Below, piece after piece: positions 43,989-53,777 of a stretch of DNA of 64,000 bases. Below the pieces are notes generated by a model. The model was not told where the DNA came from. It worked only from the letters and a program-made list of their open reading frames with translations, and made no database searches. The stretch comes from Ideonella paludis (lineage in GTDB: Bacteria > Pseudomonadota > Gammaproteobacteria > Burkholderiales > Burkholderiaceae_C), in assembly GCF_018069865.1 (NCBI RefSeq), contig NZ_JAGQDG010000001.1, forward strand, positions 922,225 through 986,224. The letters run 5' to 3'. Position 1 is the stretch's first letter. Every line of letters begins with the position of its first letter. The position numbers and the translations under genes were made by a program.

Positions 43989-46022
43989 TCAGCGTGCGGC
44001 TTGAATGTCGCTCAGCCGATCCTTGCCCGCCCCCACGCGCTCAAGCACTGGATAGCGCAGGCCGTTGCGATAGTCCAAGCTCACGCTGCGGAAACGCTCG
44101 CCTTGGCGCAGCAACAACTGCAGCGGCGCCTTGCCGCCCTTGTTGGCCGTGATGGCCGCACTCAGGCGCTCGGCGCTGTAGGCCTCCATATTGACCGCCA
44201 CCAGCACCATGCCCGGTGCCAGCTTGGCGGCAAAGGCGGGGCTGCCCCAGACCACTTGCTCTAGCTTGCCGTCTGTGGCCACATTCACGCCCAAGGAGTG
44301 CTGGAAATCCGCAGCCCGCTCCTTGCCGCCTCGGCTGCTTTCGGCATGGCGCGCAAACTCGCTCTCTTGCTCGGCAAAGCTGAGCTTCCAGCCCGAGCGG
44401 GCCAGGCCATCCAGCGGCGCGCCGGGGTTGTGGGTGTCCAGGCGCTCGCGCAAGAACTTGGCCCAGTCATGGGGCTGCACCTCATTGAGCGTGCGCACCA
44501 CATCCTCAAAGGCATAGGTCGCGGGCTTGATGCTGCCATCGGCGTGCCGCGTGGTGGCAATGCCGAAGAAGGCTTTGGCAAAGTCATCCAGCGACTTGGT
44601 GTCGCCACTCTTCTCGCGGATCAAGGTGTCGGCATCCAGCCAGATCAGCGTGGCTTCGTCGTAATAGTCGCCACCGCTGCGCTGCCAATCGCGCCAGGCC
44701 TTGTCGCGGCGAGAGGCCATCGTGCCTTCGTTGGTGGTGTCTTGCAGATTGCGCCAGGTGCGGCCCACCCGCGCATTGAGATAGGCGGCCACATGGGCCA
44801 GGCGGTCGCGTGCCTGCGCGGGCGTGGTCAGCCCCGAGCGTGCGGCCAGCACATGGCCCCAGTACTGGGTCATGCCTTCATAGACCCACAGCAGCGAGTT
44901 GCGCATGGGCACGTTGTACTGCGGGGTCCAGAGGTCTTGCGGGCGGCGGAACTTGCCATTCCAGGAGTGCACGTACTCATGCGGCAGCAGCTCGCGGGCG
45001 CGGATGGATTTGTCCCACTCCTTGAAGTAGTCGGGCCTCACACCGTTCTCGCTGGACTCATGGTGTTCCAAGCCAATGCCCCCAAAGTCTTTGGAGAGCG
45101 AGAGCAAGAAGTCGTAGTGGCGCCAATGGCGGGCGCCAAAGAGCTTGTCGGACTGCAGCACCAAGGCGCGGTGGGCTTCGATCTGGGCGGGCGTCGCTTC
45201 GAGTTGCGAGGCTTCATCGGCCAGCAGGTTCAGCGCGACGGGCTTGTCCGTCTTGGGTGGGTCCAGCTCAATGCGCTTGGCATGTTTGCCGGCGAACAAG
45301 GGCGAGTCCACCAAGGTCTCCAGCGAGACGGGTGCGAAGTCCACCCAACCGTCTTTGCCGGCTTGTGGCACTTGGCCCTTGGCATCACGCAGCGCACTGG
45401 CTTGCTGCCAGCCTTCGGGCAGCTTCAGGCGGGCTTGCACCTTGATGCCGCTGGCGAAGTGGCCGGCTGGGTAGAGCAGCAACTGGTTCCATTGCACGCC
45501 CAGGATGGTGCGGCTCATATTGACGCGGCCTTGCTCGGGGCCGAGCGGCGCGAGGTATTCAAACTGCAGCTCCAGCGCTTTGACACCCGCCGGCACCTCG
45601 ACATGGAAGGCATAGGGGTCGGTGACATCGCGCACCCAAGCCACGCGCTGGGAGCCTGCTTGAATGATCAAACCGGTCAGCCCACCAATGTCGTTATAGG
45701 GGCCGTGGGTGCCGGGCAACCAGCGGGGGTAGAGCAGGGTCAGCTTGCCGGGCTTGCTCACGGGCAGGGTCTGCCTCACCCGCTGAATGCGCTGGTCCAG
45801 CTCGGTGCTGTCGACGTGCAGCTGAATGACGCCGGGCCAGGCTTCGTCGCGCGGCGCGGGCAGGGTGGCCACGCCGGCTGTTTCCGCAGTCGGGCCTGTG
45901 GCTTGGGCGCTGGCGTGGGTGGCCCACGCACTGAGCAGGGCTAAACACAAGGGGCGCAGCAGGCGTGTGGCGCTGGCACCGGCGTGTCCCGTGGTGGCCT
46001 GGTGGGCCAAGGGTGGGGTCAT
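43989..46022 (-). CDS. M61 family metallopeptidase with PDZ domain
   Basis: 677 residues from the ATG at 46022, with GGGAG six bases upstream. A signal peptide (LLRPLCLALLSAWATHASAQ) is followed by a beta-rich N-terminal domain, the zinc motif HEYVHSWNG (His348, Glu349, His352) with QDLWTPQYN downstream, and a C-terminal PDZ domain (LEQVVWGSPAFAAKLAPGMV). This is the glycyl-aminopeptidase/M61 layout; the enzymes cleave peptides in the periplasm. It lies 52 bp after the CoA-transferase gene on the same strand. Confidence 0.92.
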   Translation of the reverse strand: MTPPLAHQATTGHAGASATRLLRPLCLALLSAWATHASAQATGPTAETAGVATLPAPRDEAWPGVIQLHVDSTELDQRIQRVRQTLPVSKPGKLTLLYPRWLPGTHGPYNDIGGLTGLIIQAGSQRVAWVRDVTDPYAFHVEVPAGVKALELQFEYLAPLGPEQGRVNMSRTILGVQWNQLLLYPAGHFASGIKVQARLKLPEGWQQASALRDAKGQVPQAGKDGWVDFAPVSLETLVDSPLFAGKHAKRIELDPPKTDKPVALNLLADEASQLEATPAQIEAHRALVLQSDKLFGARHWRHYDFLLSLSKDFGGIGLEHHESSENGVRPDYFKEWDKSIRARELLPHEYVHSWNGKFRRPQDLWTPQYNVPMRNSLLWVYEGMTQYWGHVLAARSGLTTPAQARDRLAHVAAYLNARVGRTWRNLQDTTNEGTMASRRDKAWRDWQRSGGDYYDEATLIWLDADTLIREKSGDTKSLDDFAKAFFGIATTRHADGSIKPATYAFEDVVRTLNEVQPHDWAKFLRERLDTHNPGAPLDGLARSGWKLSFAEQESEFARHAESSRGGKERAADFQHSLGVNVATDGKLEQVVWGSPAFAAKLAPGMVLVAVNMEAYSAERLSAAITANKGGKAPLQLLLRQGERFRSVSLDYRNGLRYPVLERVGAGKDRLSDIQAAR

Positions 46023-46074
46023 GAGGGGCTCCCGAATTGGTTTTGGAGAACCCAACACGATAACGCCGCGCGCT

Positions 46075-47259
46075 CTAGTCGGTGCTCGGCAGATTCCCCA
46101 GCACGGCCTGGGTGTGCTCCCCCAGGCTGGGAGCCAGGCTGCGCAGGCTGCCGGGGGTGGCGGAGAGCTTGGGGACGATGCCCGGCACCTCCAAAGCCAA
46201 GCCTTGGGCCGTGACGATGCGCTCGATCATGCCGCGGGCCCTGAAGTGCGGGTCTTGGGCGATGTCGCGCACGGTGTAGATGCGGCCCACCGGCACACTG
46301 GCGGCTTGCAATTGGGCCACCACCTCATCCACCGGGTGCTCCAGGGTCCAGCGCGTGATGGCGGCATCCAGCTCGTCGGCCCTCGCCGCACGCAGGCTGT
46401 TATTGGCCAGGCCCGGGTCTTGGCCCAGGTCCTCACGGCCGATGGCGGCCATCAGCCGCTTGAAGATGGAGTCGCCATTGCCGCCGATCACCACCTGGCC
46501 ATCGGCGCAGCGGTAGGCGTTGCTTGGCGCAATGCCCGGCAGGGCCGAGCCCGCCGGCTCACGCACCGCCCCAAAGGCGCTGTACTCGGGCAGCAGGCTT
46601 TCCATGCAATTGAAGACGGCTTCGTACAGCGCCACATCCACCACCTGGCCGCGGCCCTTGGGCGCCTCGGGGCTGATGCTGTGTTGGCGGGCCTGCAGGG
46701 CCAGCAGCACGCCGATCACGCCATGCAGCGCGGCCAGGGTGTCGCCCAGGCTCACGCCTGCGCGCACGGGTGGGCGGCCGGGCTCGCCCATCAGGTGGCG
46801 CAGGCCGCCCATGGCCTCGGCCACCACGGCAAAGCCGGGCAGGTCGCGGTAAGGGCCATCTTGGCCATAGCCCGAGAGGCGCAGCATGATGAGGCCCGGG
46901 TTGCGGGCGGAGAGGGCCTCATAGCCCAAGCCCCACTTCTCCATGGTGCCGGGCTTGAAGTTCTCGATCAGCACATCCGCCTCCAGGGCCAAGCGCCGCA
47001 CCTGAGCCTGGCCCTCGGGCGTGCGCAAGTCCAGCACCACGCTTTGCTTGTTGCGGCTCTGCACCTGCCACCAGACGCTGGTGCCCTCGTGCAGCAGGCG
47101 CCATTGGCGCAGCGGATCGCCAGTGCCGGGCGGCTCGATCTTGATGACCTCCGCGCCAAAGTCGGCCAGGGTCTTGCCCGCAAAAGGGCCGGCAATCAGT
47201 TGGCCCAGCTCCAAGACTTTGAGGCCTTGCAAAGCGGCCGGGGAGGGAGCAGTCGACAT
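46075..47259 (-). CDS. Class III CoA-transferase (CaiB/BaiF family)
   Basis: 394 residues from the ATG at 47259; an ATG four codons upstream (47271) is equally possible, and the remaining upstream frame is not conserved. Family landmarks are LKVLELGQLIAGPFAGKTLA, FGAEVIKIEPPG, ADVLIENFKPGTMEKWGLGY and LIMLRLSGYGQDGPYRDLPG; the catalytic Asp is expected in the segment SLGDTLAALHG. It transfers CoA between carboxylic acids, with unknown substrate here. It is divergent from the aquaporin gene. Confidence 0.92.
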   Translation of the reverse strand: MSTAPSPAALQGLKVLELGQLIAGPFAGKTLADFGAEVIKIEPPGTGDPLRQWRLLHEGTSVWWQVQSRNKQSVVLDLRTPEGQAQVRRLALEADVLIENFKPGTMEKWGLGYEALSARNPGLIMLRLSGYGQDGPYRDLPGFAVVAEAMGGLRHLMGEPGRPPVRAGVSLGDTLAALHGVIGVLLALQARQHSISPEAPKGRGQVVDVALYEAVFNCMESLLPEYSAFGAVREPAGSALPGIAPSNAYRCADGQVVIGGNGDSIFKRLMAAIGREDLGQDPGLANNSLRAARADELDAAITRWTLEHPVDEVVAQLQAASVPVGRIYTVRDIAQDPHFRARGMIERIVTAQGLALEVPGIVPKLSATPGSLRSLAPSLGEHTQAVLGNLPSTD

Positions 47260-47398
47260 ATGAGCAAGCATTTTGGGGGCTGGGTGACACAGTCTGAGGG
47301 CAGAGGGTGACATCATCCACGCGCCTGACGGATTGGGGGTGGTGGCGGGTGTGGGGCTGCCTAGGATCGCGCCTTCTTTAGTTTGCGAGGAGTCCCTC

Positions 47399-48085
47399 AT
47401 GAAAGCATACGGCGCCGAGTTTTTTGGCACTTTTTGGTTGGTGCTGGGCGGCTGCGGCAGTGCCGTACTGGCCGCTGCCTTCCCCGGTGTGGGCATTGGC
47501 CTGCATGGCGTGTCGCTGGCCTTTGGCTTGACGGTGTTGACCATGGCCTATGCCATTGGCCACATCTCGGGCTGCCACTTGAACCCCGCGGTCTCCATCG
47601 GCCTGTGGGTTGGCGGGCGCTTTGACGGCGCCAAGCTGCTGCCCTACATCGTGGCCCAGGTCTTGGGTGCGGTGGCGGCTGCGGGTGTGCTCTATCTGAT
47701 TGCCAGCGGCAAAGCCGGCTTTAGCCTGAGCGGTGGCTTTGCGTCCAACGGCTTTGGCGAGCATTCGCCCGGCGGCTATTCCATGACGGCAGCCCTGGTG
47801 ACCGAAGTGGTGCTGACGGCGTTCTTCTTGTTCGTGATCATGGGCTCCACCGACAAGCGTGCACCGTCCGGCTTTGCGCCCATCGCCATCGGCCTGTGCC
47901 TGACGCTGATTCACTTGATCAGCATCCCCGTGACCAACACCTCGGTGAACCCCGCCCGCTCGACGGGCGTGGCGCTGTTCGTGGGCGACTGGGCTCTGTC
48001 CCAGCTCTGGCTGTTCTGGGTGGCGCCCATCATCGGTGCGGCCCTCGGCGCGCTGGCCTACAAGGCCGTGGCCGAAGAGGCCTGA
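47399..48085 (+). CDS. aqpZ: Aquaporin Z
   Basis: 228 residues, the usual AqpZ length, from the ATG at 47399 with GAGGAG eight bases upstream. Six membrane helices and both NPA boxes are present ([11 protein letters not shown] and [10 protein letters not shown]), with Arg after the second NPA as in water-selective channels. [20 protein letters not shown] is the classic N-terminus. It moves water across the inner membrane. Confidence 0.95.
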   Translation: MKAYGAEFFGTFWLVLGGCGSAVLAAAFPGVGIGLHGVSLAFGLTVLTMAYAIGHISGCHLNPAVSIGLWVGGRFDGAKLLPYIVAQVLGAVAAAGVLYLIASGKAGFSLSGGFASNGFGEHSPGGYSMTAALVTEVVLTAFFLFVIMGSTDKRAPSGFAPIAIGLCLTLIHLISIPVTNTSVNPARSTGVALFVGDWALSQLWLFWVAPIIGAALGALAYKAVAEEA

Positions 48086-48096
48086 TCGTTGTGATC

Positions 48097-48128
48097 AGCG
48101 GGGGAGGGCGGCTTGCGCGCTCCCCGCT
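48097..48128. terminator. Bidirectional hairpin between aqpZ and rlmJ
   Basis: AGCGGGGGAG / CTCCCCGCT form a stem with one bulged G and a 13-base loop between two convergent genes. The T-run is poor on both strands. Confidence 0.5.
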
Positions 48129-48133
48129 TGAAA

Positions 48134-49021
48134 TCAGGCGGGCTGTTCCTCAATCCGGTAGCTCGCCTCATCAAACTGCGCCAGGGCTTCCAGCAGCACC
48201 GGCATCTCGGTGGCCAAGGTGTTGTGCAGGGTGTAGGGTGGGTTGATGACGAACATGCCGCTGCCCATCAGGCCAAAACCATGGCCATCGGCCTTGTTGG
48301 CCGTCAGCGAGACATGCAGCCAGCCCTTGGGCGCCAAAGCCATCAGGCGCTTGGGCAGTTGCACCGCTTCGACCCGGCTGACCTGCGGGTACCAGACGAT
48401 GTAGACGCCCTCGGCAAAGCGGGTCACCGCGTCGCGCATCGCAGCCACCACTTTGCCGTAGTCGCCCACCGTCTCATAAGACGGGTCCATCAGCACCACC
48501 GCGCGGCGCGGTGAGGGCGGCAGCTCGGCCTTCAGCCCGGCAAAGCCGTCGCCGCCAATGATGTTGGTGCGACGCTCATGGCCAAAGTGGGTGGCCAAGG
48601 TGCGCACATCCGACGGGTGCAACTCATAGAGCCGCATGGTGTCCGTTTTGCGCAGCAGCATGCTGGCGATGGACGGTGAGCCCGGGTAGAGCGCCAGCGG
48701 CGGCGTCATGCCCTTTTCCAGCTCGGGCACGACCCCGTTTTCATCGGGCTGCAGGTTGAAGGACTGCACCAGTTGCACATAGTCGGCCAAGGCCGGGGGC
48801 AGGTCTGGGCGGCTCCAAAGGCGGCCAATGCCTTCGCGGTATTCGGCTTTCTTCTGGGCGTCTTTGCCTTTGAGCAGGTAGCTGCCGGCGCCGGCATGGG
48901 TGTCGATATAGCGCAGCGGTTTGTCTTTGGACACCATGTAGCGCAGCACCTGGGTCAGCACCAGATGCTTGAGCACGTCGGCATGGTTGCCGGCGTGGAA
49001 GGCGTGTCGATAGGCCAGCAT
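48134..49021 (-). CDS. rlmJ: 23S rRNA (adenine-2030-N6)-methyltransferase RlmJ
   Basis: 295 residues from the ATG at 49021 (MLAYRHAFHAGNHADVLKH), the family's conserved N-terminus. IDTHAGAGSYLL is the SAM-binding segment and VVLMDPSYETVGDY the catalytic motif; E. coli has DPPY here, and DPSY is a variant. It methylates A2030 of 23S rRNA. It is divergent from the old yellow enzyme gene with 83 bp between the starts. Confidence 0.93.
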   Translation of the reverse strand: MLAYRHAFHAGNHADVLKHLVLTQVLRYMVSKDKPLRYIDTHAGAGSYLLKGKDAQKKAEYREGIGRLWSRPDLPPALADYVQLVQSFNLQPDENGVVPELEKGMTPPLALYPGSPSIASMLLRKTDTMRLYELHPSDVRTLATHFGHERRTNIIGGDGFAGLKAELPPSPRRAVVLMDPSYETVGDYGKVVAAMRDAVTRFAEGVYIVWYPQVSRVEAVQLPKRLMALAPKGWLHVSLTANKADGHGFGLMGSGMFVINPPYTLHNTLATEMPVLLEALAQFDEASYRIEEQPA

Positions 49022-49104
49022 GGCGGTCTTTCTCTCTTTGTCGCAGGCCTGCACTGTAGCCGTGTTGACAGCACACGATGCCTGATGCGGCTACGCTTGC
49101 GCCC

Positions 49105-50208
49105 ATGAACACTCTTTTCAGTCCCTTCCAGCTGGGCGATATCGCGCTGGACAACCGCTTGGTGATGGCCCCCTTGACCCGCAACCGGGCGGTGGGCGGC
49201 CTCCCCAACCCCATGATGGCCACCTATTACCGCCAGCGGGCCAACCCGGCCACCGGCGCTGGCCTGATCATCACCGAGGCCAGCCCCGTCTGCCCCATGG
49301 GCCACGGCTATCTGGACACGCCGGGCATCTACAGCCCCGAACAGGTGCAAGCTTGGCGCCAAGTCACCGATGCGGTGCATGCCGAGGGCGGCAAGATCGT
49401 GATCCAGCTCTGGCATGTGGGCCGCATCTCGCACACCTCTTTGCTGCCCGGCGGCGCGGCACCTGAGTCCGCCACCGCGACACCTGCGCGCGGCAAAACC
49501 TATATCCAAGGCGGCTTTGCGCCGGTGTCAGCGCCGCGCGCACTGCGCACCGAAGAAATCCCAGCCCTGGTGCAGCACTACCGCCACGCAGCCCGCTGTG
49601 CCATGGATGCGGGCTTTGATGGGGTCGAGATCCATGCCGCCAATGGTTACTTGATCGAGCAGTTCCTGCGCGACAGCATCAACGACCGCAGCGATGCCTA
49701 TGGTGGCAGCAAGGCCAATCGGGTGCGATTCGCCTTGGAAGTGGCCCAGGCCATCGTGGCCGAGATCGGCGGCGGGCGCACCGGCATTCGGCTGTCGCCC
49801 ATCACCCCCGCCAACGATGCGGCCCAGGACAGCAATGCCCAAGGCTTGTACGGCCTTTTGGCCCAGCACTTGGCGCCGCTCAAGCTGGCCTATGTCCATG
49901 TGGTGGAAGGGGCCACCGGCGGCCCGCGCGACCTGAGCGACCAAGGCATTAGCCCTTTTGACTACCAGGCTTTGCGCGCCCAAGCCCAGGCGCCCTGGAT
50001 GGTCAACAACGGCTATGACGGCGCGATGGCCGAGGCGGCGATTGCGTCTGGCGCGGCCGATGTGGTGGCTTTTGGCAAGGCCTTCATCGCCAACCCCGAC
50101 CTCGGCGCACGGCTCAAAGCCGGGGCAGCCTTGAACGAGCTTCAGCTCAAGACCCTGTATGGCGGCGGGCCTGAGGGCTACATTGATTATTCGGTTCTAG
50201 GGGGGTGA
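49105..50208 (+). CDS. Old yellow enzyme family alkene reductase (NemA-like)
   Basis: 367 residues. Landmarks of the FMN-binding TIM barrel are LFSPFQLGDIALDNRLVMAP, LTRNRA, QLWHVGRISHTSLLPGG, the family signature GFDGVEIHAANGYLIEQFL and SDAYGGSKANRVRF. These enzymes reduce activated C=C bonds or nitro groups with NADPH, often in detoxification. The start at 49105 is chosen because it gives the conserved N-terminus MNTLFSPFQLG. Confidence 0.93.
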   Translation: MNTLFSPFQLGDIALDNRLVMAPLTRNRAVGGLPNPMMATYYRQRANPATGAGLIITEASPVCPMGHGYLDTPGIYSPEQVQAWRQVTDAVHAEGGKIVIQLWHVGRISHTSLLPGGAAPESATATPARGKTYIQGGFAPVSAPRALRTEEIPALVQHYRHAARCAMDAGFDGVEIHAANGYLIEQFLRDSINDRSDAYGGSKANRVRFALEVAQAIVAEIGGGRTGIRLSPITPANDAAQDSNAQGLYGLLAQHLAPLKLAYVHVVEGATGGPRDLSDQGISPFDYQALRAQAQAPWMVNNGYDGAMAEAAIASGAADVVAFGKAFIANPDLGARLKAGAALNELQLKTLYGGGPEGYIDYSVLGG

Positions 50209-50430
50209 TTGGCGTGAAGCTTGCCTCAGAAGTGAGCTGAAGCCTGCACTGAGGGAAACCTCTATCGACTTCAGTGTCGGCTTTGTCGAGCATGGCCGTC
50301 TTTCGTGAATTTCGTCGCGTTCGTTTGTCGCGCACTCGATGCAAAACACTGGGAACCGTGCGGAGTCAGAAGCGCCGCACACTTGATGGGATGCACCTCA
50401 TCCCTTTCATCTTTAGAGGAGTTCGTAGGA
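50209..50430. other. Leader region of the secreted peptidase gene
   Basis: Less GC-rich than the neighbours. An open frame from 50305 runs into the peptidase frame but is not conserved in the family. I see no clear promoter or gene in it. Confidence 0.3.
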
Positions 50431-53040
50431 ATGAAACAGGTTCGTTTGACGCTGGTTGCCAGCGCCGTCTCTGCTGCCCTGTCGCTGTTCGCAGCGTCGG
50501 CTCACGCCAACCAGGCGGTGGCGGCCAAGTCTGCTGAAGCTGCCCCTAATCTGTGGTTTGTGGAGTTCGCCGGAGCGCCGGTGGCCGATGGCCGTATGGC
50601 CTCTGCGGTCAAGGCCGACGAAGCCGAGTTCCTGCGTGAAGCCTCCAGCAAGAACATCAAGTTCAAGAAGCGCAACACCTTCTCCAATTTGTTCAATGGC
50701 GTCTCCATTGAAGCCACTCCCGCAGAGCGCGCCAAGATCGCCAAGATGGCCTCGGTGAAGGCCATGTACCCGGTGATGGTGATCAATGCGCCCAAGGTCG
50801 AAAAGGTCGACGGCGGCACGGTGCCGGACATGGGCTCGGCGCTGGGCATGACGGGCGCTGACATCGCGCAAAACAGCCTGGGCCTTTCCGGCGCCGGCAT
50901 CAAGGTGGGTGTGATCGATACCGGTATCGACCTGGATCACCCGGCCTTCGGCGGCGGCGGCGTGAGCGGCGGCACCTCCTTTGCGGGCCACCCCCGCATC
51001 AAGTTCGGCTACGACTTTGTCGGTGATGCTTTCAATGCGGACCCCACCAGCCCGGCCTACAACCCCGTAGCAACCCCCGACGCCAACCCGGATGACTGCG
51101 GCGGCCATGGCACCCACGTCGCCGGCATCATTGGTGGCAACAGCGCCACCGACAATTTCAAGGGCGTGGCACCGAATGTGACTCTGGGCGCCTACCGCGT
51201 GTTTGGCTGCGCCGGCTCCACCACCTCGGACATCATCTTGGCCGCCATGGAGCGCGCCAAGGCCGATGGCATGCAGGTCATCAACCAAAGCTTGGGCGCC
51301 TCCTTCCAGTGGCCTCAGTACCCGACCGCTCAGGCCGCAGACCGTTTGGTGCGTGACGGCATCGTGATGGTGGCCTCCATCGGCAACAGCGGCACTTCCG
51401 GTCTCTACGCCGCGGGTGCACCTGGCGTGGGCAAGGATGTGATCGGTGTGGCGTCTTACGACAATGTGGCGATCAAGGCCAAGTCGATGTACGCGGGCAG
51501 CGACAACAAGGCTTATGGCTTCCTCGATGCAACGGGTGCAGCTGCGACCCCGGCCACCGGGACCTTCCCTCTGGCGCGCACCGGCACGACCGCCAGCTTG
51601 GCTGATGGCTGCTCGGCCCTGGCCCCTGGTAGCTTGACGGGCAAAGTGGCATTGATTCGCCGCGGTACCTGTGCCTTCTACACCAAGGCTGCCAATGCCC
51701 AGGCTGCTGGCGCCGTGGGTGTCATTCTGTACAACAACGCCCCCGGCTTCGTCGGCGCTTCTGTCGTCGGTACACCGGCGCTGACCATTCCGGTCGTGGG
51801 TACTTCAGATCAGTTTGGTGCTGAGCTGGACGCACGCATTGCTGCGGGCTCCGAGACCATCACATGGTCTGACACGGTGGCCAGTTTCAGCAACTCCTCT
51901 GGCAATCTGATTTCGTCCTTCAGCTCCTGGGGCCTCGCTGCAGACCTGAGCCTGAAGCCCGATCTCGGTGCCCCTGGCGGCCTGATCAACTCCTCCTACC
52001 CGCTGGAACTTGGCGGTTTTGCGACCCTGTCGGGCACCTCCATGTCCTCGCCGCACACGGCGGGTGCTGTGGCCCTGCTGCTGGAAGCCAAGCCCACCTT
52101 GAAGTCCACGCAAGTGCGTGACCGCCTCCAAAACACGGCCGAGCCTAAGGCTTGGAGCGGCAACCCCAGCTTGGGCTTCCTGGATGCCACCCATCGCCAA
52201 GGTGCCGGCATGGTGGACATCGTTCAAGCCATCCAAACCAAGGCGCAAGTCTTGCCGGGCAAGCTGTCCTTGGGTGAGAGCCAAGCCGGCCCGCAAGTCC
52301 GTACGCTGACGGTCAAGAACTTCTCCAAGACTGCTGTTACCTATGACCTGACCCATGAAGGCGCTGTGGCCACCGGCTCCAACACCTTCGCTGTCAGCAT
52401 CTTCAACACGCCCGCCTCTGTGGCCTTCAGCGCCAGCACCATCACGGTGCCTGCTGGCGGTTCTGTGCCGGTGACGGTGACGGTGACCGCACCGACCGAC
52501 TTGGCCGATAAGGGCGTGTACGGCGGTTATGTGGTGGTCAAGGCGCGCGGTGAAGGCGGCGAAACCCTGCGTGTGCCTTACAGCGGCTTCAAGGGTGACT
52601 ACCAGTCCATCCAAGTTCTGACCCCGACGGCCAATGGCTTCCCCTGGTTGGCTCAATTGGTGGGCACCAGCTACCAGAACCGTCCTAGCGGTGGCACCTA
52701 CACGATGGTCGGCTCCGATGTGCCCTACATGCTGATGCACTTCGACCACCATGCCCGTGCCTTGCGCGTGACCGTCAAGGAGACTGCAACCGGTAAGAAC
52801 TGGTTCACCGCGATCTCTGATGACTACCTGCCGCGCAACTCCACCTCGACAGGCTTCTATGCCTTCGCCTGGGACGGCACCACCAGCAAGAAGAACGGCA
52901 CTGTGCTGACCGTGCCCAATGGCACCTACACCCTGGATGTGTCGGTCCTGAAGGCGCTGGGCGACTCCACCAATGAAGCTCATTGGGAGAAGTGGGCCTC
53001 GCCGACGGTCACCATCCAGCGCACTCCCCCCACCAAGTAA
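50431..53040 (+). CDS. Secreted S8 serine peptidase with propeptide and PA domain
   Basis: 869 residues from the ATG at 50431 (GAGGAG nine bases upstream). A signal peptide ends at about AHA/NQ. An I9-like propeptide (about residues 35-115, ending VKAMYPVMVI) precedes the catalytic domain with Asp163 (VGVIDTGIDLDHP), His226 (GGHGTHVAGIIGG) and Ser537 (LSGTSMSSPH). A PA insert (about 375-455, KVALIRRGTCAFYTKAANAQ) splits the catalytic domain, and beta-sandwich domains fill the C-terminus, as in Vpr/C5a-peptidase-like enzymes. It is a single gene with its own terminator. It differs from the 1257-3230 subtilase, which has no propeptide. Confidence 0.93.
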   Translation: MKQVRLTLVASAVSAALSLFAASAHANQAVAAKSAEAAPNLWFVEFAGAPVADGRMASAVKADEAEFLREASSKNIKFKKRNTFSNLFNGVSIEATPAERAKIAKMASVKAMYPVMVINAPKVEKVDGGTVPDMGSALGMTGADIAQNSLGLSGAGIKVGVIDTGIDLDHPAFGGGGVSGGTSFAGHPRIKFGYDFVGDAFNADPTSPAYNPVATPDANPDDCGGHGTHVAGIIGGNSATDNFKGVAPNVTLGAYRVFGCAGSTTSDIILAAMERAKADGMQVINQSLGASFQWPQYPTAQAADRLVRDGIVMVASIGNSGTSGLYAAGAPGVGKDVIGVASYDNVAIKAKSMYAGSDNKAYGFLDATGAAATPATGTFPLARTGTTASLADGCSALAPGSLTGKVALIRRGTCAFYTKAANAQAAGAVGVILYNNAPGFVGASVVGTPALTIPVVGTSDQFGAELDARIAAGSETITWSDTVASFSNSSGNLISSFSSWGLAADLSLKPDLGAPGGLINSSYPLELGGFATLSGTSMSSPHTAGAVALLLEAKPTLKSTQVRDRLQNTAEPKAWSGNPSLGFLDATHRQGAGMVDIVQAIQTKAQVLPGKLSLGESQAGPQVRTLTVKNFSKTAVTYDLTHEGAVATGSNTFAVSIFNTPASVAFSASTITVPAGGSVPVTVTVTAPTDLADKGVYGGYVVVKARGEGGETLRVPYSGFKGDYQSIQVLTPTANGFPWLAQLVGTSYQNRPSGGTYTMVGSDVPYMLMHFDHHARALRVTVKETATGKNWFTAISDDYLPRNSTSTGFYAFAWDGTTSKKNGTVLTVPNGTYTLDVSVLKALGDSTNEAHWEKWASPTVTIQRTPPTK

Positions 53041-53116
53041 GGTGGGCTGTGCTGCCGGCACCCGGGCGCAAGCTGGGGTGCCGGTGTGACATCTTCTCAA
53101 GCGAAGCGAGCATTCA

Positions 53117-53153
53117 CCCCCCGCGCAACTCTCTGAGTTGGCGGGGGTTTTTT
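53117..53153 (+). terminator. Strong Rho-independent terminator of the secreted peptidase
   Basis: CCCCCGC-g-CAACTC / GAGTTG-GCGGGGG form a long stem with a 3-base loop and one bulge, followed by TTTTTT. Confidence 0.9.
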
Positions 53154-53719
53154 CATCGGGCGCGGCTGCGAAAGGCGTCCAGCAGGCTCAGGTGGCGCTC
53201 GCCGGGCTCTAGCCGGAAGGACTCCCCGGCGCTCAGCGTGCCCGGCACCAACACAGCCAGGTAGGCGCCGCAGTAGCCCGACTCGGTCATCAACTTTGCC
53301 GCTTTGTTGAAGCCCATGGCGCCGTTGAATTTGAAGCAGGGCTGGCGCGGCTCCGACACCACCAGCACGCCGCCGTCGGCAAAGCAGAGCCGATCACCGA
53401 TCCAGAGCTCCCGCTCCGTCAGGCCTTGCAGCGTCAGGTTCTCGCCCACCAGGCCCGGCGGCACGTCTTGGTCCCAGGCACCCGCACGAGCCTGAGCCCG
53501 CACAGTGCGCCAGAACGCCAGGTGTTCACTGGGGTAAGCGTAGATCGCTTTGGAGAGGCCGCCGTGGACCGACAAGTCGGCCTGCTCATCGCCTGCCAGC
53601 CCCATCGGCCCATAGGCGACGGGCCCGCCCTGCGGCTGCTTGCCAATGGCTGTGAGCACCTCACGGCCGTTGATTTGAACCGCCAAGGCACGGCCCACAT
53701 TGACGCTGAGAATCTTCAT
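53153..53719 (-). CDS. MOSC domain protein (YiiM-like)
   Basis: 188 residues from the ATG preceding KILSVNVGRA. GLAGDEQADLSVHGGLSKAI, PGLVGENLTLQGL and the Cys in EPRQPCFKFN are MOSC-family landmarks; the Cys is thought to bind sulfur or the molybdenum cofactor. YiiM relatives reduce N-hydroxylated compounds. The gene ends in the shoulder of the preceding terminator. Confidence 0.88.
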   Translation of the reverse strand: MKILSVNVGRALAVQINGREVLTAIGKQPQGGPVAYGPMGLAGDEQADLSVHGGLSKAIYAYPSEHLAFWRTVRAQARAGAWDQDVPPGLVGENLTLQGLTERELWIGDRLCFADGGVLVVSEPRQPCFKFNGAMGFNKAAKLMTESGYCGAYLAVLVPGTLSAGESFRLEPGERHLSLLDAFRSRAR

Positions 53720-53777
53720 GCACTGCATTGTGCATGGCGCAGTCGTCAGGCCCGTGGCGGCAGGCTTGAGCGGTGGC

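Noticed and set aside
44298..47310. Two long plus-strand frames opposite the M61 peptidase and CoA-transferase genes
   Set aside because: Both minus-strand genes have complete family motifs; the plus frames are Gly/Ala/His-rich shadows.
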